DNA from: Chitinophaga pinensis
GTDB taxonomy: Bacteria > Bacteroidota > Bacteroidia > Chitinophagales > CAMDFR01
DNA length: 36,502 nucleotides
NCBI GenBank assembly: GCA_945897725.1
Contig: CAMDFR010000024.1
Span: 1-36,502 of the forward strand
Direction of reading: 5' to 3'
A program made the translations under genes and the position numbers. Shown here one piece after another: positions 25,111 through 34,090 of the stretch. Each line of letters opens with the position of its first letter. Positions within the stretch are counted from its first letter, which is position 1. The notes below the pieces were generated by a model, which was not told the DNA's origin, did not search any database, and saw only the letters and a list, made by a program, of their open reading frames with translations.

Positions 25111-25482
25111 ATGAAAAGTAAAATTATACTTAGTTTCCTTTCGCTATTATTTATTGCCTCAACTAGTTTCGCACAATCTGCTGCAAATATGACTATGGCA
25201 AATGTCGACATGCACTACTCAATATCTCCAAAGGCCAATACTTCTGAGCCAATAGTAATTGATGCCTCCATTGTAAATTTTAAAAGCATGGAAGTTGCGA
25301 AAAGTTATTTTCCAGCTATTTCTGATAATAATTTAACTTATAAGTTCGATGGTGCTCGTTATGTGTATTTAACCTTAAATCATTACGAAGGAACTCCAAC
25401 TAGAACCGTTGCGGAATGGAATACATACATCTCAAATTTATTTGCTCACTATTCTTCAGTATTATCTGAAATGAACAAGTAG
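25111..25482 (+). CDS. Small secreted protein of unknown function
   Basis: A 123-residue protein with a clear signal peptide (MKSKIILSFLSLLFIASTSFAQ), leaving about 101 mature residues. No known domain is recognised. The mature part has alternating hydrophobic strands (PIVIDASIVNF, YKFDGARYVYLTLNHYEG) and a helical end (VAEWNTYISNLFAHYSS), and has no Cys. A weak -7 box TATATTTA (25073-25080) precedes it. The giant surface protein gene starts 50 bases after its stop with no clear terminator or promoter between, so cotranscription is likely. A role linked to surface protein export or binding is possible but unsupported. Confidence 0.7.
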   Translation: MKSKIILSFLSLLFIASTSFAQSAANMTMANVDMHYSISPKANTSEPIVIDASIVNFKSMEVAKSYFPAISDNNLTYKFDGARYVYLTLNHYEGTPTRTVAEWNTYISNLFAHYSSVLSEMNK

Positions 25483-25531
25483 CATTTAGGTTTTAAATCG
25501 AAGATTAATATAAAATAATATAATTGATAAA

Positions 25532-28500
25532 ATGTATACAACGAAAAAAATAATTAAAAATTTGTCGCTCCTCATCTTCATGATGGTGGGTTATATTGCT
25601 GTCCATGCCCAAGGGATTGTTTTAGTCCCACCCGGACTAGTTCCAAGTTCAAATGCATACATGGCAGGATATTTTCTTGAAGTTGGGGTGTCTGATTGTG
25701 GTACATATGGAACACGTTCAGGTGCTGTTCCTGCAGGATATCATCCTCGACCAGTTGGATTAAATGGTATTGGATTTGTCGCTGATGTTGGAAGAAATGG
25801 ATGGTCAACACCTGGTCCTGGTTCTAATCCTGATTTTTGTGGAGATTACTTTCTACCTGGTTCTCCAGTGGAGGGTTGGGGTGTGCAAATTGGCGCCACT
25901 TCTTACATCAATTCTGATAGATGTGGAACCAATCAAATTCCTGGCGCTTTATTATCATATGCCTCTATCGGTGGGCAGACTGTAGTTTGGGAAGGTACAA
26001 CTATTGGTGCGATGCCAGGTTTAAGAATCAGTCAAACGACAACATTTCCAGATAGCGCACTTTATTTTGTAACCAAAGTTGAGTTTACAAACACAACAGG
26101 TGCTACAATGACGGATGTTTTCTATGCTAGAAACGTAGATCCAGATAACGATCAACCAATTAGTGGTGATTTTACAACACGTAATACTATCGTTTCTCAG
26201 CCTAATGCAAGCCAATGTGATGCCTTAGTTACAGCAGTCGGACTTAGTCCAGGTTGTTTTTTAGGAATTGGAGCAAGAAGTCAAAATGCTAGAGTTAGTA
26301 AGGGAAGTTTCTCTACTACTCCTCCTATTAGTTCATATTACATGGGAACTTCCAGTCACGATACTTTTACAGGTCACGTTAGTACCGCTGATGAAGCGAT
26401 TTCTATTGGATTTAATTTAGGAAATATTTTGCCAGGGCAAACTGTTACAGCAGCTTTTGCACATATCCTAAATCCTTCTGACCTAGCAATTGCACTGGAA
26501 TCAACTGGTGGTGCTTTCATTTCTTCAGATAGTCTTGATATCACTCCTACATTATCAGATACAATTTGTCCAGGAGATTTTAAAGAATTAGTGATTACTT
26601 CTGATACACAATATCATTGGACGTGGTCTCCAAACTACAATATAGATACTTTAGAAGGAACTATTGTGAATGTTCATCCAGACACTACCACAACATATAT
26701 TGCTATTGGTACAGATGGCCCATGCGGAACAATTCAACGTGACATCATGATTTATGTAGATACCAATGTTAATGTTAATGCTGGTCCTGATGATACAATA
26801 TGTCTAGGAAGTTCTGCTCAGTTGAGAGCGACTAGAGCATCTTTCTTCACATGGACTCCTTCCTCAACTTTAAATAACGACACAATTTACAATCCTATTG
26901 CCACTCCAGCCGTAACAACTACTTATTATGCTGCATCGAATTGTGGAATGGATTCGGTTAGAGTTTTTGTTGCACCTGTGTTTGGTCTTGATTTTACTCC
27001 TGATACAGCAATTTGTTTTTCAGATTTAATCACTTTACGTTCAATTCCTACTATTGGTGGAACATATACTTATGATTGGACGAGGGTTGGATCTGGAGGT
27101 GGTACCTTGACCGGATCAGGTACAAGTACGCCTTACACAAACGTTACAGGAACCGTAACATATCGTGCTCATGTTGTTTCTGATGCTGGATGTGAAGTTG
27201 ATTCATTTGTTACACTAAGTGTTAGAGGTACTAGACCCGCTGTCACCTTACTCGGAGATACTTCTGCTGTTTGTAGAGGTGATTCAGTCGGGATTTTTGG
27301 TTCTGTTATCCCTGGAACGTGTAATGTTTATACAACGTCAATTTTACCTGCGTCTTCCATCCCAGGATCTGGTAGTTCAGTATCACTTGCTGATAACCAA
27401 TTGAGTGCCGCTATTCCTCTCGGTGGCTCAGGTACAGCAATGAGCTTTAACTTCTTTTGTAACACCTACCAAAACGCTTACATATGCTCGAATGGATTTA
27501 TAACATTTGACCCATTAGCTGGAACAGGATTTGCTCAATCAATTCCTAGTACTTTGAATCCAAGTGATTTGATTGCAGGTGCTTGGTTAGACTTGAATCC
27601 AACGGTAAGTGGTGCAACGATTGATACTAGAACTATTGGTACAGATGGCTCACGTCAATTTATAGTGAATTACAACGACGTATATGTAAATAGAACAAGT
27701 GATGCAGTGAAGTTTCAAATTGTACTTCACGAGGGAACGAACTTAATTGATATCAATACTACTTATACAGGTTCACTTACCAATGCAACTCAAGGTATAG
27801 AAAATAGTGGTGGAACTGCAGGATATGCTACAACAGGTAGAAATTTATCTTCTTGGAGAGTGCTTACTCCTGAATCTAGACGATGGACTCCAACAGTTCC
27901 GTTTTTAACGTATTCATGGACTCCTTCAACGGGTTTAACTAGAACTGATACTTCAACTACTACAGCTATCGTAGGACCTGGAAGAACTTATCAGTTAATC
28001 GTCAGCGATAGTGGTTGTACTGGTTCAGGTCTATTCACTACTCATGAAGACACTACCTTGAGAATTGTTTCCTTTAATAATGATACATTGCTTTGCCATC
28101 AATCACAACCAGTTCAATTGAATGCTGTGGTTGTGTATGATTCAATAGCAGATACTTTTAACTATTGTGATAGATACTCCGTAGTTTCTATTCCTTTTGC
28201 GCCAGTTGCAGGATCAGGTACTGCACTGTCACTATCAGATGATCAATTAACTGGTTCAATTCCATTCTTATCTGGCTCAGGTTCTTCTATTCCATTTGAA
28301 TTTGATTTCTATTGTGTAAGAAAATCAAATGTTTATATTAGTTCTAATGGATTTATTACTTTTAATCCTGGTTCTGGTAGTGGATGCTGTTCAGGACAAT
28401 TACTTCCTAATATTTCTAATCCTAATGATGTCATAGCAGCAGGTTGGGATGACTTATATCCACCAGGAGGTGGTCCTGGAAGAATTGAATACTATATCAG

Positions 28501-30394
28501 CGGTACTTTTCCTAATAGAATTTTTGTGGTAAACTGGAATGATGTGCCATTGTGTTGCAGTGGACCTCCAGCATTCAAAGGGCAGATTGTGCTTCATGAG
28601 AGAACTAATATTATTGAAGTATTTAATACGTATGCAAATAACATGAATCCAGCGACTTTAGGTATTGAAAATGCTTCTGGTACCCTAGGCTTAGCAGCGC
28701 CTGGACGTAACCAAAGCAATTGGGGAAGTTCTGTTAGAAGTGAGGGATGGAGATTTGCGCCAGATTACTACATTATACCAGCTGGAACATTATCACATGA
28801 TTGGTCTCCGCCTACAGGCTTAAGTGATACAAGTTCTTTAAGTCCTATTGCAACAGTTGGCGTTACTACTACTTATATACTGCATGTAACGGATGGTCAT
28901 TGTGACAGGTATGATACCATGACTATTGTAGTTGATAGCTTACCTTACACTATTTCAAACGATACTAGTATTTGTTATGGTGAATCTGTCAATTTACTTG
29001 CAACTGCAACTAGCGGTGCTTCATTCAATTGGACGCCAACTACCTATCTTTCACCAAGTGGTATTGTTGCAAATCCAACAAGTAGACCAGATAGTACTAT
29101 TACCTATTACTTGCGTATTGTAGATACATTGGGTTGTTTTAAAGATGACTCTGTAAATATTCTTGTTCATCAAATTCTACCAATTAACTTGTCTCCTGAT
29201 GCTACCTATTTATGTGCTGGAGATAGCCAATTGTATGATGCTACTAATCCTTATTTTGTGAGTTATATTTGGAATAGTAATATTAGCTTAAACACGGGAA
29301 GCATTCAAGGTAGAACAACTGGTCAATATTATGTTGTTGCGACTGATAGCTTTAACTGTAAGTCTAATTCTGACACAGTATTCCTCAGAATGGTACCGTA
29401 TCCTAGACCTAATATAACATTCACTCCAGGTGATTCTTTCTGTCCCGGAACTACCGTTGACTTAAGTGTTCTTCCTACGAATGCTCTAACTACGATTAGC
29501 TGGAATACCGTTCCTGTAGGAACAACAAGCACAATTACAGTTGGTACAGAACAGTTGTATATTGTAACGTTGACAGATAGTGGTTGTGCTACTTCGGATT
29601 CTCAGTTTATTGCTGCCAAGTATCCAGATGTTTTGAATACCATACCAGATACCTTTGTATGTTGTCCAAATGCTTATACAATTAGACCAGGCGGAGGTGC
29701 TCTTGCAACTTATGCTTGGAGTCCACCATTAACTACAAGTGCAACATTAGATGCTACCGTATCTGGTACTTATACAGTTACTGTAACAGCTGCTAACGGT
29801 TGTACTTCAACCACAAGCATGACTTTGACTAGATTCTGTATCGATCCAATTGCATCTGCTTCCCCAGATTCAGTATTCGTGAATGATTCAACCCTATTAA
29901 GCGTAGTGACGTCTTATGTAGATCCTTCTTTGTTGACTTATAGCTGGACTCCAACAGATTATTTGAGTAGTCCTTCTACCGCTAGCACTCTTTCTAGACC
30001 AACATCTGCAACACCAGATAGCAAAACATATTCTGTTATTGTTTCTGATTTGGCTCATGGATGTATAGATACATCAGATATAACAATTTATATCAAGCCA
30101 CTTGGATTTTATGAATTCCCAGATGCCTTTACACCAAATGGAGATGGACTGAACGACTACTATTATCCACTTGTTACTACCGGAGCAACAATTTTGGAAT
30201 TTAGAATTTTTAATAGATGGGGAGATGTTGTATATAGCGGAACAAGTACTCCGGGATGGGATGGCCGCTTCATGGGAGCAGATCAACCAATTGGAAGTTA
30301 TGTATACTTTGTTAGAGTTAGTTATCCTGACGAACGTGATGCAAGTATTATGCTAGAAGCGACATACACAGGAACCATTACACTTATTAGGTAA
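25532..30394 (+). CDS. Giant secreted surface protein A, T9SS type B (CHU_C)
   Basis: A 1620-residue secreted protein. Signal peptide 1-27 (ends VHAQ). An unrecognised, Cys-containing N-terminal domain spans about 28-330 and includes GFVADVGRNGW and an Asp-rich loop NVDPDNDQ. Ig/PKD-like modules follow at about 340-566. A beta-rich domain, perhaps NIDO-like (ICSNGFITFDP, AWLDLNP, FQIVLHEGTNLIDI), occupies 597-788, and a second copy 877-1077. More Ig-like modules run to about 1522. The end (1524-1620, FPDAFTPNGDGLND, FNRWGDVVY) is the CHU_C/T9SS type B sorting domain, so export by the type IX system to the surface is expected. The next gene is a paralogue. Adhesion or matrix function is inference; no catalytic motif is seen. 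Confidence 0.88.
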   Translation: MYTTKKIIKNLSLLIFMMVGYIAVHAQGIVLVPPGLVPSSNAYMAGYFLEVGVSDCGTYGTRSGAVPAGYHPRPVGLNGIGFVADVGRNGWSTPGPGSNPDFCGDYFLPGSPVEGWGVQIGATSYINSDRCGTNQIPGALLSYASIGGQTVVWEGTTIGAMPGLRISQTTTFPDSALYFVTKVEFTNTTGATMTDVFYARNVDPDNDQPISGDFTTRNTIVSQPNASQCDALVTAVGLSPGCFLGIGARSQNARVSKGSFSTTPPISSYYMGTSSHDTFTGHVSTADEAISIGFNLGNILPGQTVTAAFAHILNPSDLAIALESTGGAFISSDSLDITPTLSDTICPGDFKELVITSDTQYHWTWSPNYNIDTLEGTIVNVHPDTTTTYIAIGTDGPCGTIQRDIMIYVDTNVNVNAGPDDTICLGSSAQLRATRASFFTWTPSSTLNNDTIYNPIATPAVTTTYYAASNCGMDSVRVFVAPVFGLDFTPDTAICFSDLITLRSIPTIGGTYTYDWTRVGSGGGTLTGSGTSTPYTNVTGTVTYRAHVVSDAGCEVDSFVTLSVRGTRPAVTLLGDTSAVCRGDSVGIFGSVIPGTCNVYTTSILPASSIPGSGSSVSLADNQLSAAIPLGGSGTAMSFNFFCNTYQNAYICSNGFITFDPLAGTGFAQSIPSTLNPSDLIAGAWLDLNPTVSGATIDTRTIGTDGSRQFIVNYNDVYVNRTSDAVKFQIVLHEGTNLIDINTTYTGSLTNATQGIENSGGTAGYATTGRNLSSWRVLTPESRRWTPTVPFLTYSWTPSTGLTRTDTSTTTAIVGPGRTYQLIVSDSGCTGSGLFTTHEDTTLRIVSFNNDTLLCHQSQPVQLNAVVVYDSIADTFNYCDRYSVVSIPFAPVAGSGTALSLSDDQLTGSIPFLSGSGSSIPFEFDFYCVRKSNVYISSNGFITFNPGSGSGCCSGQLLPNISNPNDVIAAGWDDLYPPGGGPGRIEYYISGTFPNRIFVVNWNDVPLCCSGPPAFKGQIVLHERTNIIEVFNTYANNMNPATLGIENASGTLGLAAPGRNQSNWGSSVRSEGWRFAPDYYIIPAGTLSHDWSPPTGLSDTSSLSPIATVGVTTTYILHVTDGHCDRYDTMTIVVDSLPYTISNDTSICYGESVNLLATATSGASFNWTPTTYLSPSGIVANPTSRPDSTITYYLRIVDTLGCFKDDSVNILVHQILPINLSPDATYLCAGDSQLYDATNPYFVSYIWNSNISLNTGSIQGRTTGQYYVVATDSFNCKSNSDTVFLRMVPYPRPNITFTPGDSFCPGTTVDLSVLPTNALTTISWNTVPVGTTSTITVGTEQLYIVTLTDSGCATSDSQFIAAKYPDVLNTIPDTFVCCPNAYTIRPGGGALATYAWSPPLTTSATLDATVSGTYTVTVTAANGCTSTTSMTLTRFCIDPIASASPDSVFVNDSTLLSVVTSYVDPSLLTYSWTPTDYLSSPSTASTLSRPTSATPDSKTYSVIVSDLAHGCIDTSDITIYIKPLGFYEFPDAFTPNGDGLNDYYYPLVTTGATILEFRIFNRWGDVVYSGTSTPGWDGRFMGADQPIGSYVYFVRVSYPDERDASIMLEATYTGTITLIR

Positions 30395-30412
30395 TAAATT
30401 CTAGACTTTTAT

Positions 30413-30444
30413 AAAAAAAAGCAGCCTATGGCTGCTTTTTTTTT
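30413..30444 (+). terminator. Terminator after surface protein A
   Basis: AAAAAAAAGCAGCC-TAT-GGCTGCTTTTTTTTT, a perfect hairpin with T run just 19 bases after the stop. The core stem matches the terminator at 1062. Confidence 0.93.
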
Positions 30445-30474
30445 GTTAAAAATTAAGAATACCTATTATCTTTA
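30442..30474 (+). promoter_or_regulatory. Promoter of surface protein B, overlapping the terminator
   Basis: TTTG (30442-30445) overlaps the T run of the upstream terminator; after a 21-base spacer comes TATCTTTA (30467-30474), one mismatch from TAnnTTTG. Transcription would begin shortly before the ATG at 30488. Confidence 0.55.
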
Positions 30475-30487
30475 CGGCACTAAAAGC

Positions 30488-33400
30488 ATGTCTATGAAAA
30501 ACATTACTAAGTTCATTATTATCTTGTTTGTTACAACTAACTTTTTGAGTAGCTCATTGGTAAACGCTCAAACTGTTGTTTTAACCCCCCCTGGCCCCAC
30601 CCAAAATTCCTTTATGCAAGGCTTTTTTCTTGAAGTAGGAGTTAGCAATTGTGGTACATATGGAACCACAACAGCCTCTGCCCCAGTACCTGCGGGATTT
30701 CATGCAAGAGGAGTACTCGATGGTATTGGGTTTGTGGCTGATGTTGGAAGAAATGGATGGTCAACAGCCGGACCAGGAACCAACCCAGATTATTGTGGCG
30801 ATTATTTCCTACCTGGATCACCAGTTGAAGGATGGGGAATAGAAGTGAATGGAATATCTCAAATAAATTCTGATCGTTGTGGAATAAATGATATCCCAGG
30901 ATCCGTTATTTCAGGAATAAATACAGGAGGAGTATCCTCTACGATTTGGTCAGGTACAACAGTTGGAGGTATCTCAGGCTTGTTTATACGTCAAACTACT
31001 ACCATACCAGATAGTGCCTTGTATTTTGTTACAAAAGTCGAAATGACTAATACTACTGGTACTACCATGAATAATGTATATTATGCAAGAAATGTGGATC
31101 CGGATAATGATCAACCGATTAGTGGGGATTTCACTACAACAAATACCATAGTTTCTCAGCCCAATGTATCTCAATGCGATGCCTTAGTAACAGCGATAGG
31201 TCTTACACCAGGATGTTTTTTGGGCATTGGAGCTAGAACTCAAAATGCAAGAGTTTGTAAAGGAAGTTTTTCGACCACTCCACCAATAAGTTCTTATTAT
31301 GCTGGAACTGCTGGACACGATACCTTTACAGGTTCTGTTAGTACCTCGGATGAAGCGATTTCTATCGCTTTTTACTGGCCATCGATTGCTCCCGGTCAAA
31401 AGGTTACCGCTTTGTTTGCACATGTATTGAATCCTGCCGATTTATCGGAAGCTCTTGAAGCAACAGGTGGAGCATACATATTCTCAGATAGCATTGATAT
31501 TACAGCACCTTTGTCTGATACTATTTGTCCAAATGACCCTAAAGATTTAATTGTATCTGCAGATAGCTCTTACACATGGACATGGACACCTAACTATAGA
31601 ATTAATACAACAGTTGGTCCCTATGTAACTGTTAATCCTGATACAACAATAACTTATACCGCCATTGGAATTAATGGCCCATGTGGTGTGTTGGTTCGGA
31701 GCATTACCATATATGTTGATACAAATGTTCGAGTAAACGCTGGTCCAGACGATACTATTTGTCAAGGTCAATCCACCAATCTAAGAGCAACAAGAGCTTC
31801 TTTCTTTACTTGGTCTCCTGGTTCATCACTATCTAGCACAACAACAGCAAGTACAACAGCCACTCCAAGCACCACGACAACCTATCAAGTTGCATCGAAC
31901 TGCGGGCTAGATTCTGTTACCATTTTTGTTGCTCCGAATTTCAATCTCAGTTTAACGCATGATACTGCATTGTGTTGGAGAGATTCTATTCAGTTGTTTG
32001 CAACGCCGAGTACTGGTTTAGCTTCAGATTATTCATATAGTTGGTCTCCGACTTCTTCATTTTTTAATTCAAATATTAGAACTCCGTTTGCAACAGTCAT
32101 TGGTAATACCAGATTTAATGTACATGTAAAGTCAAATCTTGGATGCGAAAAAGATACTTTCCTCAATATTGTTATGAGAGGATATAGACCATTAGTACTT
32201 GTCTCTAAAGATACCTCACCAGTATGTTTTGGTGATACAGTGGATTTGTTTTCGACAGTGCGATCTTCCACATGTAATATTTATACTTTAGATACAATCA
32301 CACCTTACTATGTTCCAGGTTCAGGAACTGCAGTTGTTCTTTCCGATGATCAGGTGAGTGCAGGATTGCCAATGGGATTTGATTTTAATTTTTTCTGTAA
32401 CACTTTTTCCACCCTATACATCAGTTCTAATGGATTTGTTACCTTCGATCCGTTATCTGGATCAGGCTGTTGTTCAGGTCAGTTTTTACCCAATACCTTT
32501 GTTCCAAACGCTGTTATTTCTGGAGCATGGCAAGACTTGAATCCACCGGCTGGTGGGTCGATTGAATATAAATCAATTGGAACTGCTCCAAACCGATCAT
32601 TTGTTGTAAACTTTAATGATATTCAAAATCTTGGAAGTAGTGGTGCTGTTAAATTTCAAATCGTATTGCATGAGACTACAAATTTGATTGACATAAATAC
32701 CATTTATGCAACTGGATTTTCTTTTGCTGTCACTATGGGTATTGAGAATGATTCTGGAACCGCAGCTTCTCCAGCTCCTGGTAGAAATGCTACATCTTGG
32801 AACGTGGTAGTCCCTGAATCTTATCAATGGACACCAATCACTCCTTCTGTAACATATTCATGGGTACCACCATTTAAACTTTCTTCAACAACAGCAGCTA
32901 ATCCAAGCGCCATTGTAGATACAGGAGTATTGTATACATTGTTTGTTGATGATAGTGGATGTACTGGGATGGACACAGTAAGGGTTACGCAGTCATATGC
33001 TTCTCCATTAAGTCCTTTAAATGACACCTTTATTTGCTGTACTCAGACACTTCTTCTAAATCCTGGTAATGTTGTCGGTGGAAGTTATGTTTGGAGTCCT
33101 TCAGGGGATAATGCTTCTACTATATTTGTAAATAGTCCGGGCACTTATTCAGTAACAGTTACTGAGCCTAATGGATGTACTGCTACAGAAAGTATGAATC
33201 TATTAATCTATTGCATTGATCCCGTGGTTACCGCTACACCAGATACCGTTATAGTCAATAACTCATCGCAATTAACAGTAACCACAAATTATGATTCTAC
33301 ATTTAGATATTCTTGGATTCCGAACACTTATTTGAGTGATTCAAGCATTGCAAATCCAATCGCAACGCCAACTAGTACGTCACCTAGTAGTGTATTGTAT

Positions 33401-33763
33401 GTGGTTACATTAACAGATCCTATACATGGATGTATTGACACAGCAAGTATTACAGTATATATACAGCCCAATGGATTCTATGCCTTCCCTGATGCCTTTA
33501 CACCTAATGGCGATGGAATAAACGATGAATTTTATCCTGTTATCAATGAAGGAGTTACCATTGAGGAGTTTAGAATCTTCAATAGATGGGGTAACATGGT
33601 TTATAATAGTCCTAATAAACCAGGTTGGAATGGTAAATTTGGCGGTAGTGACCAAATGATTGGAAGCTACGTATACTATGTGAAATTAAGTAATCCTGAC
33701 CCAAATGATGGAAGTAAAATTATCACCTCTATATTTAATGGTGTTGTTACCTTAATCAGGTAA
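30488..33763 (+). CDS. Giant secreted surface protein B, T9SS type B (CHU_C), paralogue of A
   Basis: From the ATG at 30488 (or 30494) the protein has 1091 (1089) residues. The ATG at 30428 lies in the loop of the terminator and is rejected. A signal peptide ends in LVNAQ. The N-terminal domain is closely similar to that of protein A (GFVADVGRNGWST, DYFLPGSPVEGWG, ARNVDPDNDQPISGDFTT, QCDALVTA), and the Ig-like modules follow in the same order. Only one beta-rich domain is present (32273-32836), then a shorter set of Ig-like modules, and the CHU_C end (FPDAFTPNGDGIND to VVTLIR). It is about 529 residues shorter than A because the block of A at about residues 840-1363 is absent. Surface export by T9SS is expected. 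Confidence 0.87.
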   Translation: MSMKNITKFIIILFVTTNFLSSSLVNAQTVVLTPPGPTQNSFMQGFFLEVGVSNCGTYGTTTASAPVPAGFHARGVLDGIGFVADVGRNGWSTAGPGTNPDYCGDYFLPGSPVEGWGIEVNGISQINSDRCGINDIPGSVISGINTGGVSSTIWSGTTVGGISGLFIRQTTTIPDSALYFVTKVEMTNTTGTTMNNVYYARNVDPDNDQPISGDFTTTNTIVSQPNVSQCDALVTAIGLTPGCFLGIGARTQNARVCKGSFSTTPPISSYYAGTAGHDTFTGSVSTSDEAISIAFYWPSIAPGQKVTALFAHVLNPADLSEALEATGGAYIFSDSIDITAPLSDTICPNDPKDLIVSADSSYTWTWTPNYRINTTVGPYVTVNPDTTITYTAIGINGPCGVLVRSITIYVDTNVRVNAGPDDTICQGQSTNLRATRASFFTWSPGSSLSSTTTASTTATPSTTTTYQVASNCGLDSVTIFVAPNFNLSLTHDTALCWRDSIQLFATPSTGLASDYSYSWSPTSSFFNSNIRTPFATVIGNTRFNVHVKSNLGCEKDTFLNIVMRGYRPLVLVSKDTSPVCFGDTVDLFSTVRSSTCNIYTLDTITPYYVPGSGTAVVLSDDQVSAGLPMGFDFNFFCNTFSTLYISSNGFVTFDPLSGSGCCSGQFLPNTFVPNAVISGAWQDLNPPAGGSIEYKSIGTAPNRSFVVNFNDIQNLGSSGAVKFQIVLHETTNLIDINTIYATGFSFAVTMGIENDSGTAASPAPGRNATSWNVVVPESYQWTPITPSVTYSWVPPFKLSSTTAANPSAIVDTGVLYTLFVDDSGCTGMDTVRVTQSYASPLSPLNDTFICCTQTLLLNPGNVVGGSYVWSPSGDNASTIFVNSPGTYSVTVTEPNGCTATESMNLLIYCIDPVVTATPDTVIVNNSSQLTVTTNYDSTFRYSWIPNTYLSDSSIANPIATPTSTSPSSVLYVVTLTDPIHGCIDTASITVYIQPNGFYAFPDAFTPNGDGINDEFYPVINEGVTIEEFRIFNRWGNMVYNSPNKPGWNGKFGGSDQMIGSYVYYVKLSNPDPNDGSKIITSIFNGVVTLIR

Positions 33764-33782
33764 AAAATAAATAAGTTTGAAT

Positions 33783-33815
33783 AAAAGGTCCCTTAAATTT
33801 AAGGGACCTTTTTTT
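33783..33815 (+). terminator. Terminator after surface protein B
   Basis: AAAAGGTCCCTTAAA / TTTAAGGGACCTTTT is a perfect palindrome followed by more T, beginning 19 bases after the stop codon. The A run at its left allows use in both directions. Confidence 0.93.
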
Positions 33816-34002
33816 ATTAATGGATTAATTTTCTTTAAAGAGCAAAACTTTTTTTGACAGAATGATGACATGTAGGAGGCATTTGTGAACTATATTACAG
33901 CGTTATTATAATTATGTCGGTTCTATTTATGGAAAAGTATTTTTTTTGAATCATATCATTAAAGAGTGAAGAAATATCTGATTCATTTTATTTTATTGAA
34001 TA

Positions 34003-34036
34003 TTTGTTTTCATTTAAAATTAATTCTTTAAGTTTG
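34003..34036 (+). promoter_or_regulatory. Promoter of the exbB-exbD-tonB operon
   Basis: TTTG (34003-34006), a 22-base spacer and TAAGTTTG (34029-34036), an exact TAnnTTTG match. A leader of about 48 bases would precede the exbB ATG. Confidence 0.65.
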
Positions 34037-34090
34037 CCTACTATTACGAATAATACAAAATAATTTTTAACTAAAAAACACAAAAAACGT

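Larger units (their letters stand above)
33764..34090. other. Gene-free region between surface protein B and exbB
   Basis: A strong terminator (33783-33815) opens this 327-base AT-rich stretch and the exbB promoter (34003-34036) closes it. No frame or RNA gene is seen between. Confidence 0.6.

Noticed and set aside
30428..30487. Upstream start for surface protein B
   Set aside because: The ATG is in the loop of the terminator hairpin, and the promoter lies downstream of it; the residues in front are not signal-like.
25532..33763. Possible assembly duplication of the giant genes
   Set aside because: The paralogues differ at many amino acid and silent sites, and in length, so they are true diverged copies.
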